From positions 186,001-250,000 of the forward strand of contig NZ_CP106855.1 of the NCBI RefSeq assembly GCF_002209355.2: 64,000 nt of DNA, read 5' to 3'. The number at the start of each line of letters is the position of its first letter. Positions within the stretch are counted from its first letter, which is position 1. Shown here piece by piece: positions 26,901 to 34,053 of this stretch. This DNA comes from Bdellovibrio sp. SKB1291214. Its GTDB lineage: Bacteria > Bdellovibrionota > Bdellovibrionia > Bdellovibrionales > Bdellovibrionaceae. Under the pieces are notes generated by a model that saw only the letters and a program-made list of their open reading frames with translations, did no database searches and was not told the DNA's origin. The translations under genes were made by a program, and so were the position numbers.

Positions 26901-27079
26901 CGTGGGCTGCGTCTTCGGATTATTCAACGGCAAGTACAGCGGCACAAATCAACGCGGGAATCAGCACATTCGTAGCGACGGCAGGTACAGGAACATTAAG
27001 AGTGAAATCATTCTTAAAATCCTCTGCAACTACTCAATGTGAAATTGATAACTTGCAAATCACGGGTAAGAAATACTAA
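20954..27079 (+). CDS. Giant lipoprotein adhesin: Big-type Ig repeats, FN3, two LamG-like domains
   Basis: The 2041-residue protein starts with a lipoprotein signal (FTAC, lipidated C17). Residues about 30-245 hold two invasin-type Ig domains. Residues about 250-1070 are a tandem array with a 306-residue (918-bp) super-repeat of three modules, which occurs twice plus one extra first module. FN3-like modules follow (about 1070-1240), then two LamG/concanavalin-like domains opening MVAYYKFDGNLNDSIGS (about 1330) and LKGLWHFNEAS (about 1590). LamG domains usually bind glycans, so a surface adhesin is likely. Composition is very rich in Thr/Ser/Ala/Gly. Its stop overlaps the smpB stop by 4 bp. 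Confidence 0.88.
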   Translation: MMKWLLILTTAFTFTACTKKGSSIEDGFLAGVSISAGASTIEIATSTLISGNSTTVTLTTRDSEGNIFHVPGSNPDVQFKTSGGTSTGIFSSVTNHGDGTYTATFSGAVAGSQTTIGATINGQGLSSTNAKVTVLPANYSAANSYVSLSATTVASRSTITATFYAMDATNTQLPGGGLAVSFNIASGTSTGTFGATTDNGDGSYTAVFTGKLVGTAASVSASVAGIPISSTLPTVTVTPGTASAIAVNAGNNQSAVVNNALGSSLKVKVTDAEGNVVPSAQIDWTTTGNSSLGSATDNTDSAGISANTLTVGTVTGSYTVTAKIHGTTTTATFTATATPGAINNFLLSGVPSSATAGTAFTTTITARDSYNNVKTDYTGTIQFSSSDSGSPTLPANYTYVVGDAGVKQFSFNLKTTGNQTITATQSGGSPTVTSSAIAVSAATISQLAIITGPTTTVAGSSISTIVVRALDAYSNTATSFTGNITLAIGTNAGSGTLSGTKTVAATAGSASFSAVSIDKVGTGYTLVASASGATSATSLTFNITPAAGSTIAISSGNNQSAVVNTALGTILVAVVRDAYGNLAPNSDVDWTSSAGTLGSATTTSNSSGLASNSITLGTVTGAHTITATVNGTSSSVNFTATATPGAIDNFILSGVPTSATAGTSFTTTVTARDSYNNVKTDYTGVIQFTSSDPNSPTLPSNYTFVSGDAGTKQFSFTLKTTGGHTITATQVSGGSPTVTSSNISVSAAAISQLLFIAEPSNTVAGSTISTVTVRALDAYANTASSFTGNITLAIGTNAGSGTLSGTKTVAATAGTANFTDLSIEKSGTGYTLSATASGASAKISSTFNITPDAPASIAVSSGNNQSGTISTALGSSLVAVVKDAYGNNVPSTTVNWSTTAGTLGSASSTSNSSGLASNTLTLSSTTGAHTVTATVDGTAFSTTFTETATNGPASQLSFSTQPVGGVTPGTALATQPVVRILDASGNLVTTGADATATVSLSLTTGTGALGGTTSLSAVGGVATFTNVNATVYGTGKVMTATKSGTIMSGGVGSLTQTSNSFDITQASPTAFTISSVSVVEADKLRVSWGASTNANSYTVKYGTSAGNYTTTASTSATSPFDITGLTGGTTYYIMVTAVNSATSVDATSEAMGIPISAFTLTSLTPGTGSSSLAFASAAGATTYDVLYDTSSHTASQTYASTTTSVTSPATTSSLSAGTTYYYRVRANNSFGSLVSTNELSGAVYQNFTLSIPFTAGTESSYSISNTTGTALSGGYALLKKSPQTDSSSTDFPASGMTSVQWDSTKNVVRLSATANTSSFDSSWTPAWSNMVAYYKFDGNLNDSIGSNNLTMTGTAAYPTGKVGSALTVDASNYATVNNINLFNSSYSISSWVYITSTANSNRPIVSYGTSAANAGFFYGPFGSLYENFTVNDSTGNTVISPLTYAVSDRNRWVHFLVTYNASNKLKTMYRDGLFLNQASSSADISTTNGTMYIGRNYNGDAMIGQIDEVGIWNTALTQTQAAAIYNAQVGKYTGKFNSRIMDAQAYGSTDTSWTALTFKTSLPFGKELSEGTESSTYYPSVATALNTSLKGLWHFNEASYNGTAGEVKDAMGISHGTRSGSGTAINTNRSKFNYSVGFDNRDSTTNYNNYISAGASNTFIASDNQALTISGWVFANYLDNTGATTIDNRLVTLHRGSPGETLGFGFGQNGKLMVYSYNDGTPLYVSSSTAISKYVWTHVAMTFDGTCFQLYLNGEASGTCINGKLNAASSTPIYFGTIDTTVAGRYRGLLDEVGIWSRALSVNEMRELYRRTSNRIKYQVRSCSQSDCSDQNAVSGLGWKGPDNSVDTYFSENYNKANNSLTGANLGTTASMTFSNFAGFSVTSNRYFQYRAFFESDDASTNCTYNSTATYCSPELVSVTAGPDRYDNTIPTFTTTGAGVTSAFQTLDSNGFTETLGTNGCSAGAKYALSSNGTNYYYYNGTSWAASSDYSTASTAAQINAGISTFVATAGTGTLRVKSFLKSSATTQCEIDNLQITGKKY
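21690..23795 (+). repeat. 918-bp in-frame tandem super-repeat
   Basis: The phrase GGTAATAACCAATC-type (Gly-Asn-Asn-Gln-Ser) recurs at 21701, 22619 and 23537, spaced exactly 918 bp each time. Within each unit the order of three modules (GNNQS Ig, LSGVP Ig, ISQL Ig) is the same. Third-position changes are frequent between copies, so the copies are not recent. Confidence 0.93.
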
Positions 27080-27534
27080 CGATCGCGGCGGATTGTTTGG
27101 CGTAGCTGGCTTTCAACGTCGCGCTTTTTGATGGACTCACGCTTGTCGTGGGTCTTTTTACCTTTTACTAAGGCGATTTCTAATTTTGCTCGTCCGTTTT
27201 TGAAATAGATTTTCAAAGGAACGCAGGAATAACCTTTTTCCGACAAAGCGCCTTGAATTTCATCAAGCTCTTTACGATTCATCAAAAGTTTACGAAGGCG
27301 TTCTGGGGCGTGATTATTATAGCTGGAGGCTTTGTATTCAGCGATATGGGCATTCTGCAGGAAAGCTTCATCGCCACGGAAAGAGATGTAGGAGTCCTTT
27401 AACTGCACGTCTTTTGCGCGCAGGGATTTTACTTCGCTTCCCATAAGCATAAGACCCGCCTCGAACGTTTCCACGATATGGAAATCGAAACGTGCCTTTT
27501 TATTTTCCTGAATGATCAGAATGTTACCGCTCAT
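27076..27534 (-). CDS. smpB: SsrA-binding protein SmpB
   Basis: The 152-residue protein binds tmRNA and delivers it to stalled ribosomes. Typical features are KKARFDFHIVETFEAGL, GSEVKSLRAKDVQLKDSYISF, the NNHAPERLRKLL loop, LKIYFKNGRAKLEIALVKGKK and a basic C-terminal tail (KRDVESQLRQTIRRDR) that enters the mRNA channel. It is the last gene of a tsaD-rsmA-smpB run. The gap to rsmA is 2 bp. The tmRNA gene itself was not seen in the window. Confidence 0.97.
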   Translation of the reverse strand: MSGNILIIQENKKARFDFHIVETFEAGLMLMGSEVKSLRAKDVQLKDSYISFRGDEAFLQNAHIAEYKASSYNNHAPERLRKLLMNRKELDEIQGALSEKGYSCVPLKIYFKNGRAKLEIALVKGKKTHDKRESIKKRDVESQLRQTIRRDR

Positions 27535-27536
27535 GC

Positions 27537-28361
27537 TTATTCAAATCCAAACTTGTGATACAGCTTAACAAATTGGGCAGGGCTCAATTCCTCGGCTCGG
27601 GCTGTTTCAGGGAAACCCATCTCTTTCAGCCAATCGATCACTTGCTCTGGAGTTACATTCCTTTGGGTTAAAATACCAGCCAAATTTTTCTTCAAGAGCT
27701 TGCGACGCTGAGCGAATGCCATTTTTACGAATGTCAGGAACGAATTATGGTTCTTTACATCACTTGTAATGCGGGTAAATCCTAAAACGCGGCTCGCAAC
27801 CTTAGGTGGCGGAGCAAAATCCCCGGGACCCGCATCCGACACTATTTCGATCTTCCAGAATGTCTGTGCGATCACACTTAGTAATCCATAATGTTCATCG
27901 CGTGCAGGGGCTTTGATCCTTTGCGCGACTTCCTTTTGGAACATCAACACCATGTGGGCGACGCCATGATTTTCCATAGAGCGATCTATTACGATGCTGG
28001 AAGAAATTTGGTACGGAAGATTTGAAACAAAAACCAATTTTTTGTCGCTAAAGAACTGAGACCAATCCAAACGCAAAGCATCTTGCTCGTGAACGGTTAA
28101 ACCTTTTGCACGCCAATAGGCTGCGATCTCGCGATCCAGCTCTATCACTTGCATCGGAACATTCATTTCCAACAAAAGATCCGTCAAAGCACCAGGCCCC
28201 GGTCCGACCTCAACCAATTGTTCTGGGTGAAAACCTTTAACCGCGTCGATGATACGACTAATGACGACATCACTGACTAGAAAATTTTGGCCCAAAGATT
28301 TTTTGGCTTCGATACCCAGTTGTTCCTGGGCTTTCTTTAAACGTTCGCGGGCATAACTCAT
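27537..28361 (-). CDS. rsmA: 16S rRNA dimethyladenosine transferase
   Basis: The 274-residue KsgA-family enzyme dimethylates two adjacent adenosines near the 3' end of 16S rRNA. Motifs: KKSLGQNFLVSDVVISRII, SAM motif I VEVGPGPGALTDLL, ELDREIAAYW, DALRLDWSQF, and the catalytic VSNLPYQISSSIV (N/D-L-P-Y). The C-terminal domain ends AEELSPAQFVKLY. The gene overlaps the tsaD stop by 4 bp, so translation is coupled. Confidence 0.96.
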   Translation of the reverse strand: MSYARERLKKAQEQLGIEAKKSLGQNFLVSDVVISRIIDAVKGFHPEQLVEVGPGPGALTDLLLEMNVPMQVIELDREIAAYWRAKGLTVHEQDALRLDWSQFFSDKKLVFVSNLPYQISSSIVIDRSMENHGVAHMVLMFQKEVAQRIKAPARDEHYGLLSVIAQTFWKIEIVSDAGPGDFAPPPKVASRVLGFTRITSDVKNHNSFLTFVKMAFAQRRKLLKKNLAGILTQRNVTPEQVIDWLKEMGFPETARAEELSPAQFVKLYHKFGFE

Positions 28362-29395
28362 TTGAAATCCGATTGAAGTGCGTGAGGAGAAGGACCCAAG
28401 TCAATTTGTGAAGTTTCACCACGAGCCATACGGAGCGCACCAACATAGCCGATCATAGCCGCGTTATCAGTGCAGTATCTGAGTGGTGGAACAACTAGGC
28501 GCAGACCCTTTTTTGCAGCCCATTCTTCGGCGCGCGCACGTAAGCGCGAATTCGCACTCACTCCGCCTGTTAGGATCACACGTTTAGCTTTGAAAACTTT
28601 AGCGGCGCGATCCAGTTTAGCAATAAGTACATCAACAATCGCTTCCTGAAAAGAAGCGCACAGATCCGGCAACTGAGCCTTCACTTGTTCAGGTCCTAAT
28701 TGCTGAATCATTCTTTGTCCCGAAGACTTCAAGCCAGAAAAACTCATGTCGAAGGTATCGTCGTGAATCATACTTCGTGGGAATTCAAACGCATGGGGGT
28801 TGCCTTGCTTTGCCATTTGATCAACCTTGACTCCACCTGGAAATCCAAGGCCTGCCATTTTAGCAAACTTATCAAAACACTCACCTGCAGCATCGTCTTT
28901 GGTTGCACCCAAGACGCGATATTCACCCAAAGCTGTGATGTGATAAAGTGACGTGTGACCACCACTGATCGCAAGGCCCACGTAAGGATAATCAAAGTCC
29001 TCTGGCGGAGCGTATTGAGCATCTTTTAAAAAAGGCGCCAACAAGTGACCTTCCAAATGGTTCACTCCTAAGAAAGGAATGTTTTTGGCTTGAGATAATG
29101 ATTTGGCCGTTACAAGTCCAACGATCAATGCGCCAACCAGTCCCGGGCGATTTGTGACCGAAATCCCTTGGATATCTGACCAGTTCATATTGGCTTTTTT
29201 GAAGGCTTCCTCGATCAAAGGAATCAGGGCAATCGAATGATTTCGGGCTGCGATTTCTGGAACCACTCCACCGTAAGCTTCATGTTCCAGATCTTGAGAA
29301 GCTGAAACCACAGAATGCACCCAACCGCTACGATCTACGATCGCAACTGAAGTGTCATCACAACTGGTTTCTATCGCTAATACTCTTTCAATCAC
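28358..29395 (-). CDS. tsaD: tRNA threonylcarbamoyladenosine transferase TsaD
   Basis: The 345-residue ASKHA-fold protein transfers threonylcarbamoyl to A37 of ANN-decoding tRNAs together with TsaB and TsaE. The N-terminal LAIETSCDDTSVAIVD, metal-binding histidines in VNHLEGHLLAPF, the HEAYGGVVPEIAARNH loop, LAISGGHTSLY and GGVSANSRLR with TDNAAMIGYVG are all diagnostic. TsaB and TsaE are not nearby. Confidence 0.97.
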   Translation of the reverse strand: MIERVLAIETSCDDTSVAIVDRSGWVHSVVSASQDLEHEAYGGVVPEIAARNHSIALIPLIEEAFKKANMNWSDIQGISVTNRPGLVGALIVGLVTAKSLSQAKNIPFLGVNHLEGHLLAPFLKDAQYAPPEDFDYPYVGLAISGGHTSLYHITALGEYRVLGATKDDAAGECFDKFAKMAGLGFPGGVKVDQMAKQGNPHAFEFPRSMIHDDTFDMSFSGLKSSGQRMIQQLGPEQVKAQLPDLCASFQEAIVDVLIAKLDRAAKVFKAKRVILTGGVSANSRLRARAEEWAAKKGLRLVVPPLRYCTDNAAMIGYVGALRMARGETSQIDLGPSPHALQSDFK

Positions 29396-29402
29396 TTGGC
29401 TC

Positions 29403-30098
29403 TTATTTTAAACCCTTCAAACGGATCTTAGCACGACGAGCTTCATCTGACTTAGGAAATTTGCTTAAAACCTCATCAAAAAAGGTTTTAGACTCCTCTT
29501 TCATGCCCAATTCCTGGAAGGAAACACCGATTTTATAGGTTGCATCGGCAAAGTGAGAACCCTTCGGAGATTCATCACGGTATTTTTGATAGCTTAAGAT
29601 AGCCTGTTTCCACTCTTTTTTATTGAAGTACTCCTGGCCAACTTCGTATTGATTCTTTTTAGATTTCTCAACGGCTTTTTCCGCAGCCGCTCTTTCAGCC
29701 GCAGCTTTTGCTTCGGCTTCGGCAGCCTGGCGATTTGCATTCAAGGCATTAACTTGCGCATTCAATGCGTAAACTTGTTTTTCAAGATTTGTAAAACCCT
29801 CTTGCAACAAATCCACTTTTTTATTCAAAGCTTCGTTTTGTTGTTGAGCGGCCTTTAATTGCTTATCAAGATTATTATTTTCAAGACGATTTTCCACAAC
29901 ATCAACACGGCCATTCATGGCGCGCATTTGCTCTTCAAGATCAGAAAAGCGATTGCCAGCATCCGCTGTCTGTCTTTGCATTGTGCTTACTTGTTGTTGG
30001 TATACTTGGCGTTGTTCATTGTCGCGAACATCATTACGAGTTTGCAGACAGCCGGTCATGAAAAGAGAAATAGTGGCCAAGGTTGCAAGTAACTTCAT
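29403..30098 (-). CDS. CpoB/YbgF-like Tol-Pal-associated lipoprotein
   Basis: The 231-residue protein is a lipoprotein (FMTGC, C17). Residues about 25-140 form a trimeric-type coiled coil rich in Gln/Asn/Ala. Residues about 145-231 hold TPR units (YEVGQEYFNKKEWKQAILSYQKY, ATYKIGVSFQELGMKEESKTFF). CpoB (YbgF) has this coiled-coil plus TPR order and coordinates cell-wall synthesis with Tol-Pal. Unlike E. coli CpoB it is lipidated. It overlaps the DUF4398 gene by 4 bp and lies two genes from pal. Confidence 0.88.
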   Translation of the reverse strand: MKLLATLATISLFMTGCLQTRNDVRDNEQRQVYQQQVSTMQRQTADAGNRFSDLEEQMRAMNGRVDVVENRLENNNLDKQLKAAQQQNEALNKKVDLLQEGFTNLEKQVYALNAQVNALNANRQAAEAEAKAAAERAAAEKAVEKSKKNQYEVGQEYFNKKEWKQAILSYQKYRDESPKGSHFADATYKIGVSFQELGMKEESKTFFDEVLSKFPKSDEARRAKIRLKGLK

Positions 30099-30406
30099 AG
30101 AATGTCTCCGGTCTTTTGACGAATCAAACGGGCTGAATTCTCTGCTTTTTCAGCAGCGAATTTAGCTCTTATAAATTGTTCTTTAGCGCGGGCAAAGTCA
30201 CGGTCATCGTAATAAATGCGGCCTTTGCGATAAGCTTCTTCAGCTTGATGCCAATAACCTGGCGAATGACGAGCAGCTTGAACAGAACGGGCCGCATCGA
30301 TAGCGGCCCGTGCAAGTGAGTAATCCTCAATGGGTGCAGGGACAGTTTGACAACCAACCATCACCGAAAAAAATAAGACTCCGATGAATAATCTGGCCAA
30401 AGTCAC
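30095..30406 (-). CDS. DUF4398-like lipoprotein
   Basis: The 103-residue protein has a lipoprotein signal ending VMVGC (C19), followed by an all-helical, Ala/Arg/Glu-rich domain: YSLARAAIDAARSVQAARHSP and WHQAEEAYRKGRIYYDDRDFARAKEQF. This is the pattern of DUF4398, a TPR-like domain often found near ompA/pal genes. It sits between pal (18 bp upstream stop-to-start) and the CpoB-like gene, with which it shares a 4-bp overlap. It is probably part of the same envelope module. Confidence 0.8.
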   Translation of the reverse strand: MTLARLFIGVLFFSVMVGCQTVPAPIEDYSLARAAIDAARSVQAARHSPGYWHQAEEAYRKGRIYYDDRDFARAKEQFIRAKFAAEKAENSARLIRQKTGDIL

Positions 30407-30423
30407 TCTACACCTTTTTCCTA

Positions 30424-30924
30424 CTACTGAGCAGGAACGAAGTTAGCACGGCGGTTTTTACCCCAAGCTTCTTCAGAATCACCGTTAGCAACTGGTTTTT
30501 CTTTACCGTAAGAGATTGTGCTCAAACGGTCCGCTGCGATACCCAAAGATACCATGTAAGCTTTAACCGCGTTTGCACGACGCTCACCAAGAGCTACGTT
30601 GTATTCGATAGTACCACGAGAGTCACAGTGACCTTCGATTTGTACTTTTACGTTACCGTTCTTTTTCATCCAGTCTACGTTAGTAGCGATGTCTTTTTTC
30701 GCACCAGCGTCCAAGCTAGATTTGTCGTAACCGAAATGAACAGTTACAAGACCAGCAATTTTACCAGAATCAGAACCTGCTGGATCAAAGCTCAACGGCG
30801 TTGATTCAAGTGCTGTGTTACCAGTTGGTGACGTTTGAATATTTGCATCTGAATTAGTTTGTTTACCTTTACAACCAACAACCATTGCACATGCAACAAG
30901 ACCTAGAGCCAATTTACGAATCAT
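30424..30924 (-). CDS. pal: Peptidoglycan-associated lipoprotein Pal
   Basis: The start at 30924 is chosen for its GGAGGAACATC ribosome-binding site; it gives 166 residues with the lipobox VVGC (C18). The linker is Ser/Thr-rich, and the OmpA-like domain (VTVHFGYDKSSLD, VQIEGHCDSRGTIEYN, LGERRANAVKAYMVSLGI, ISYGKEKPVANG) binds meso-diaminopimelate of peptidoglycan, tethering the outer membrane. TolB and TolQRA are not adjacent. A beta-propeller protease-barrel gene is divergently transcribed instead. Confidence 0.95.
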   Translation of the reverse strand: MIRKLALGLVACAMVVGCKGKQTNSDANIQTSPTGNTALESTPLSFDPAGSDSGKIAGLVTVHFGYDKSSLDAGAKKDIATNVDWMKKNGNVKVQIEGHCDSRGTIEYNVALGERRANAVKAYMVSLGIAADRLSTISYGKEKPVANGDSEEAWGKNRRANFVPAQ

Positions 30925-31056
30925 GATGTTCCTCCTGCGAACTTCGAATAGGTACAATTAACAGTAAAAACTTTAATTTATAGTGGCTTATTGTCAAACC
31001 TTTGCTTTCTTAAAGTGTGTTGCGTTGCTGTAAGCGGCAAGTTATGAGACGAAAAT

Positions 31057-34014
31057 ATGCAGGTTTTTTTAAATCGACTTCTTGTTTTGCTATGTTTGTT
31101 GGCGGGAATCACTGTGCATGCACAATGGGAAGTCCAACCTCGCATCAAATGGAAGACCCTCTCCACTCCCCATTTTGAAATTATCTATAATGCAGAGCAG
31201 CCGGACCTAGGTCGTTTGTATGCGGAGAAACTAGAGCGCGCTTATTACCAGTTACAAATTTACTTTAGTGAAGCCCCACCGAAAACGGTGGTGGTCATCA
31301 ACGACAAAACAGACGTTACCAATGGGTATGCGACGCGCTTACCTTATCCGCACATCATGGCCTATCCTGTCTTGCCGGGACCCGAAGAAAGCTTAGCCGA
31401 CACCGGTGATTGGGCCTTTGAGCTTTTGGCCCACGAGTACACCCACATTCTGAATTTCGAACCAGCGGGAGGAGTTATGACTCCGCTGCGCGCGATTTTT
31501 GGAACTGTGATTGCACCCAATCTAGTTCTTCCCAACTGGTGGAAAGAAGGCTTAGCCGTCGAGATGGAGACACGACTTGGAAACAAAGGCCGCCTGCGTT
31601 CTTCCTACCAAGACTCTGTGATTCGGGCTCTGGTTGAAGATCAGCGTCTTTTCCATTACACCATTGCAGAGATCAACGAAAACATTCCAAGCTGGCCTGA
31701 AGGCGCTCGTCCGTATATTTTTGGCTCCTTGATGTGGAGCCAAATCCTGGCCGATCAAGGCGCAAAAGTTGTCGATGCTTTAAACCAACGTCACGGTCGC
31801 CGCATTCCTTTCTTTATTGAAACACCTGCCAAAGAAAATTTAGGCATGGAGTATGCGGCTCAATATGCCAAGGCCTTGAACGAAACCGAAGTTCGCGCAC
31901 TCACTCAGCTAAAGACTTTGCGCGAAGTCTTGCCGACTCCATATATACCATTGAGAAATGCCTATTTATTTTTAACGGCTCCATCGATTTCACCTGACGG
32001 CAAACGTATGGCCGTCGTGACAGAAGATGATTCGAACAACCGTGCGATTAAAATCATCGTGCGTGAAAATCTGCAAACCAGTTTCATGGACGCCAAAGAA
32101 ACCGACACGATCGAAAAATTTGACCAAAACTTTTCACCGTCTTTAACAATGGACGAACCCCCGTCAGGGAGTATTCAAAGAGTCAGCTGGTTTCCTGATT
32201 CTGCAAAAATCGTTTACGACAAAATCGATGTTACCAACAAGGTTGAGCGTTTTTCCGATTTATTCCAATTTGATATCGTAACGCAAAAAACTTCATCACT
32301 AACCCGCGGGCTGCGCGCCCGTGAACCTGCCGTTTCCTTAGATGGGAAAAAGATAACTTTTGTTAAGCTTGAGGGTGGTAAAACCAGCCTGGCAACTTTG
32401 AATCTAGAGCAAGAAAGTAAAGAGGTAAAAATTCTATTCGATGCTCCGCTCATGGATCGCATTTCTTATCCCACGTTTTGGAATGACGATACGATCGTTT
32501 TCTCCCTACGTCGTGATGGCCAGGAAAACCTGCACACCTTTAGGTTTTCAACCGGCAAAGTCGAAAAAATTCTGGCGGAATATCCTGACGCTCGCTTTCC
32601 GCGAAAAACAATTGCTGGCCTGATCTTTACCTCCAGTAAAAACGGGGCACAGAACATTTATATTGCGGATCCGACGTTGCAGTCTGCTAAGCCAATGACT
32701 CATACCTTGACGTCTGTTTTTTCAGCTGACCTGGATCCGACACTGCAAGAGTTATTTGCGACTTCGATGACCTCTCAAGGTTTAAAAGTTGTCGCCTACA
32801 AAGCCAAAGACTGGAAAGAAACTCCTGAAGAGCTTCCACAGATTTCCCCCCTTTTGGGAGATCGCTATACATCTTTAAGTGAACAAGAAAAAACTGTTAA
32901 TCAAACCCGCGCTGAAGATGCCGTTCGCCACGGGACGATCGAAGATTATTCTGCCGCAGGATATCTATGGCCTCGTTTTTGGGTGCCATTTATTGCGGGC
33001 TCTTCCAGTGACACGGGTTTGATCTTGCAAGCTTTGACGACAGGCTTTGATCCCTTAAAAAAACATTCATATTCACTCACGGGAACCTGGGACACAGGTA
33101 TAAATCGCGGAGGGATCGATGGTTCCTATGTCAATCAAACAACAAATCTGCCTTTCATGCTAAGCGCGTATACGCGCAGTAGTTACTTGGGAACTATTGA
33201 TAACAAACTCACAGATAATTCAGTGGCTGGAGCCATTATTCCTGACATGTTCTGGCTTACTCGCTATGCAAGTTTGCAAGCAGGCTGGCAGTACTTCCAA
33301 CGTGAAGTCGAACTTGCTGCAAATCCTGTCACGAAACGCACGGGACCTTACGCTTTTTTTGCTTACACAAATTACAGCAAATCTGGTGCGCAAATATCCC
33401 CTGAATCCGGTGGCAGCTTTTACCTAGGAGCTTATAACTACATTCAATACGAAGATTATTTAAGTCACTCGCAATTCATCGCCGGTATCACCGCTTACAA
33501 TTCTCGCCTTCTGCCAAAGCATCATTCATTGTTGGTTCGCCTAAATGGTATGTACACGCCGGAAAAGATTTCTTCACTGTATGGAGCTTCTTCGCAAAAC
33601 TTAGTGTTGGCACAGGACAGTGCTTTGCCTCAATATATTCTGCGTGGATATTCACGAGGGCAGATTTACGGTCGCAACATGGCAAGTTTTACCTCTGAAT
33701 ATCGCTTTCCAGTGATGAATACTTATAAAGGCCCTGGAACATTGCCTCTATTTTTCCGTCGTATTTCAGGAGCTTTGACCCTAGATGGAATGGCAACAGA
33801 TGGTGTGCTGGTAAATGATGCCAATAATCGCGTGGTGTACAACGCCATCGATATGAAACGCAGTTTCTGGAGTGCTGGCATCGAAGGACACCTAGAAACG
33901 ACCTTAGGATACATTGCGCCGGTTCGCTTTATCGTGGGTGTTTATCAAGCCTTTAACGATCCCAAAGGTTCGCAAACAGCCCTTCAAACTTCCATTCAGC
34001 TGTCCGGTTTCTAA
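31057..34014 (+). CDS. Outer-membrane metalloprotease/TolB-like propeller/beta-barrel fusion
   Basis: The 985-residue protein has a signal peptide (GITVHAQ). Residues about 30-290 form a gluzincin-type peptidase domain with the zinc motif HEYTH (126-130) and a downstream glutamate in WWKEGLA (E164), as in the Peptidase_MA-like family. Residues about 300-600 are WD40-like/TolB-type propeller blades (ISPDGKRMAVV, VSWFPDSAKIVYD, VSLDGKKITFV). Residues about 640-985 are rich in amphipathic beta strands and end LQTSIQLSGF, a BAM-type C-terminal signal. It is predicted to be an outer-membrane protease. Its propeller may stand in for TolB next to pal, but that is an inference. Confidence 0.85.
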   Translation: MQVFLNRLLVLLCLLAGITVHAQWEVQPRIKWKTLSTPHFEIIYNAEQPDLGRLYAEKLERAYYQLQIYFSEAPPKTVVVINDKTDVTNGYATRLPYPHIMAYPVLPGPEESLADTGDWAFELLAHEYTHILNFEPAGGVMTPLRAIFGTVIAPNLVLPNWWKEGLAVEMETRLGNKGRLRSSYQDSVIRALVEDQRLFHYTIAEINENIPSWPEGARPYIFGSLMWSQILADQGAKVVDALNQRHGRRIPFFIETPAKENLGMEYAAQYAKALNETEVRALTQLKTLREVLPTPYIPLRNAYLFLTAPSISPDGKRMAVVTEDDSNNRAIKIIVRENLQTSFMDAKETDTIEKFDQNFSPSLTMDEPPSGSIQRVSWFPDSAKIVYDKIDVTNKVERFSDLFQFDIVTQKTSSLTRGLRAREPAVSLDGKKITFVKLEGGKTSLATLNLEQESKEVKILFDAPLMDRISYPTFWNDDTIVFSLRRDGQENLHTFRFSTGKVEKILAEYPDARFPRKTIAGLIFTSSKNGAQNIYIADPTLQSAKPMTHTLTSVFSADLDPTLQELFATSMTSQGLKVVAYKAKDWKETPEELPQISPLLGDRYTSLSEQEKTVNQTRAEDAVRHGTIEDYSAAGYLWPRFWVPFIAGSSSDTGLILQALTTGFDPLKKHSYSLTGTWDTGINRGGIDGSYVNQTTNLPFMLSAYTRSSYLGTIDNKLTDNSVAGAIIPDMFWLTRYASLQAGWQYFQREVELAANPVTKRTGPYAFFAYTNYSKSGAQISPESGGSFYLGAYNYIQYEDYLSHSQFIAGITAYNSRLLPKHHSLLVRLNGMYTPEKISSLYGASSQNLVLAQDSALPQYILRGYSRGQIYGRNMASFTSEYRFPVMNTYKGPGTLPLFFRRISGALTLDGMATDGVLVNDANNRVVYNAIDMKRSFWSAGIEGHLETTLGYIAPVRFIVGVYQAFNDPKGSQTALQTSIQLSGF

Positions 34015-34053
34015 GCCCCACTTGGCCCAATAGTTGAACTACTTAAGAGCAGG

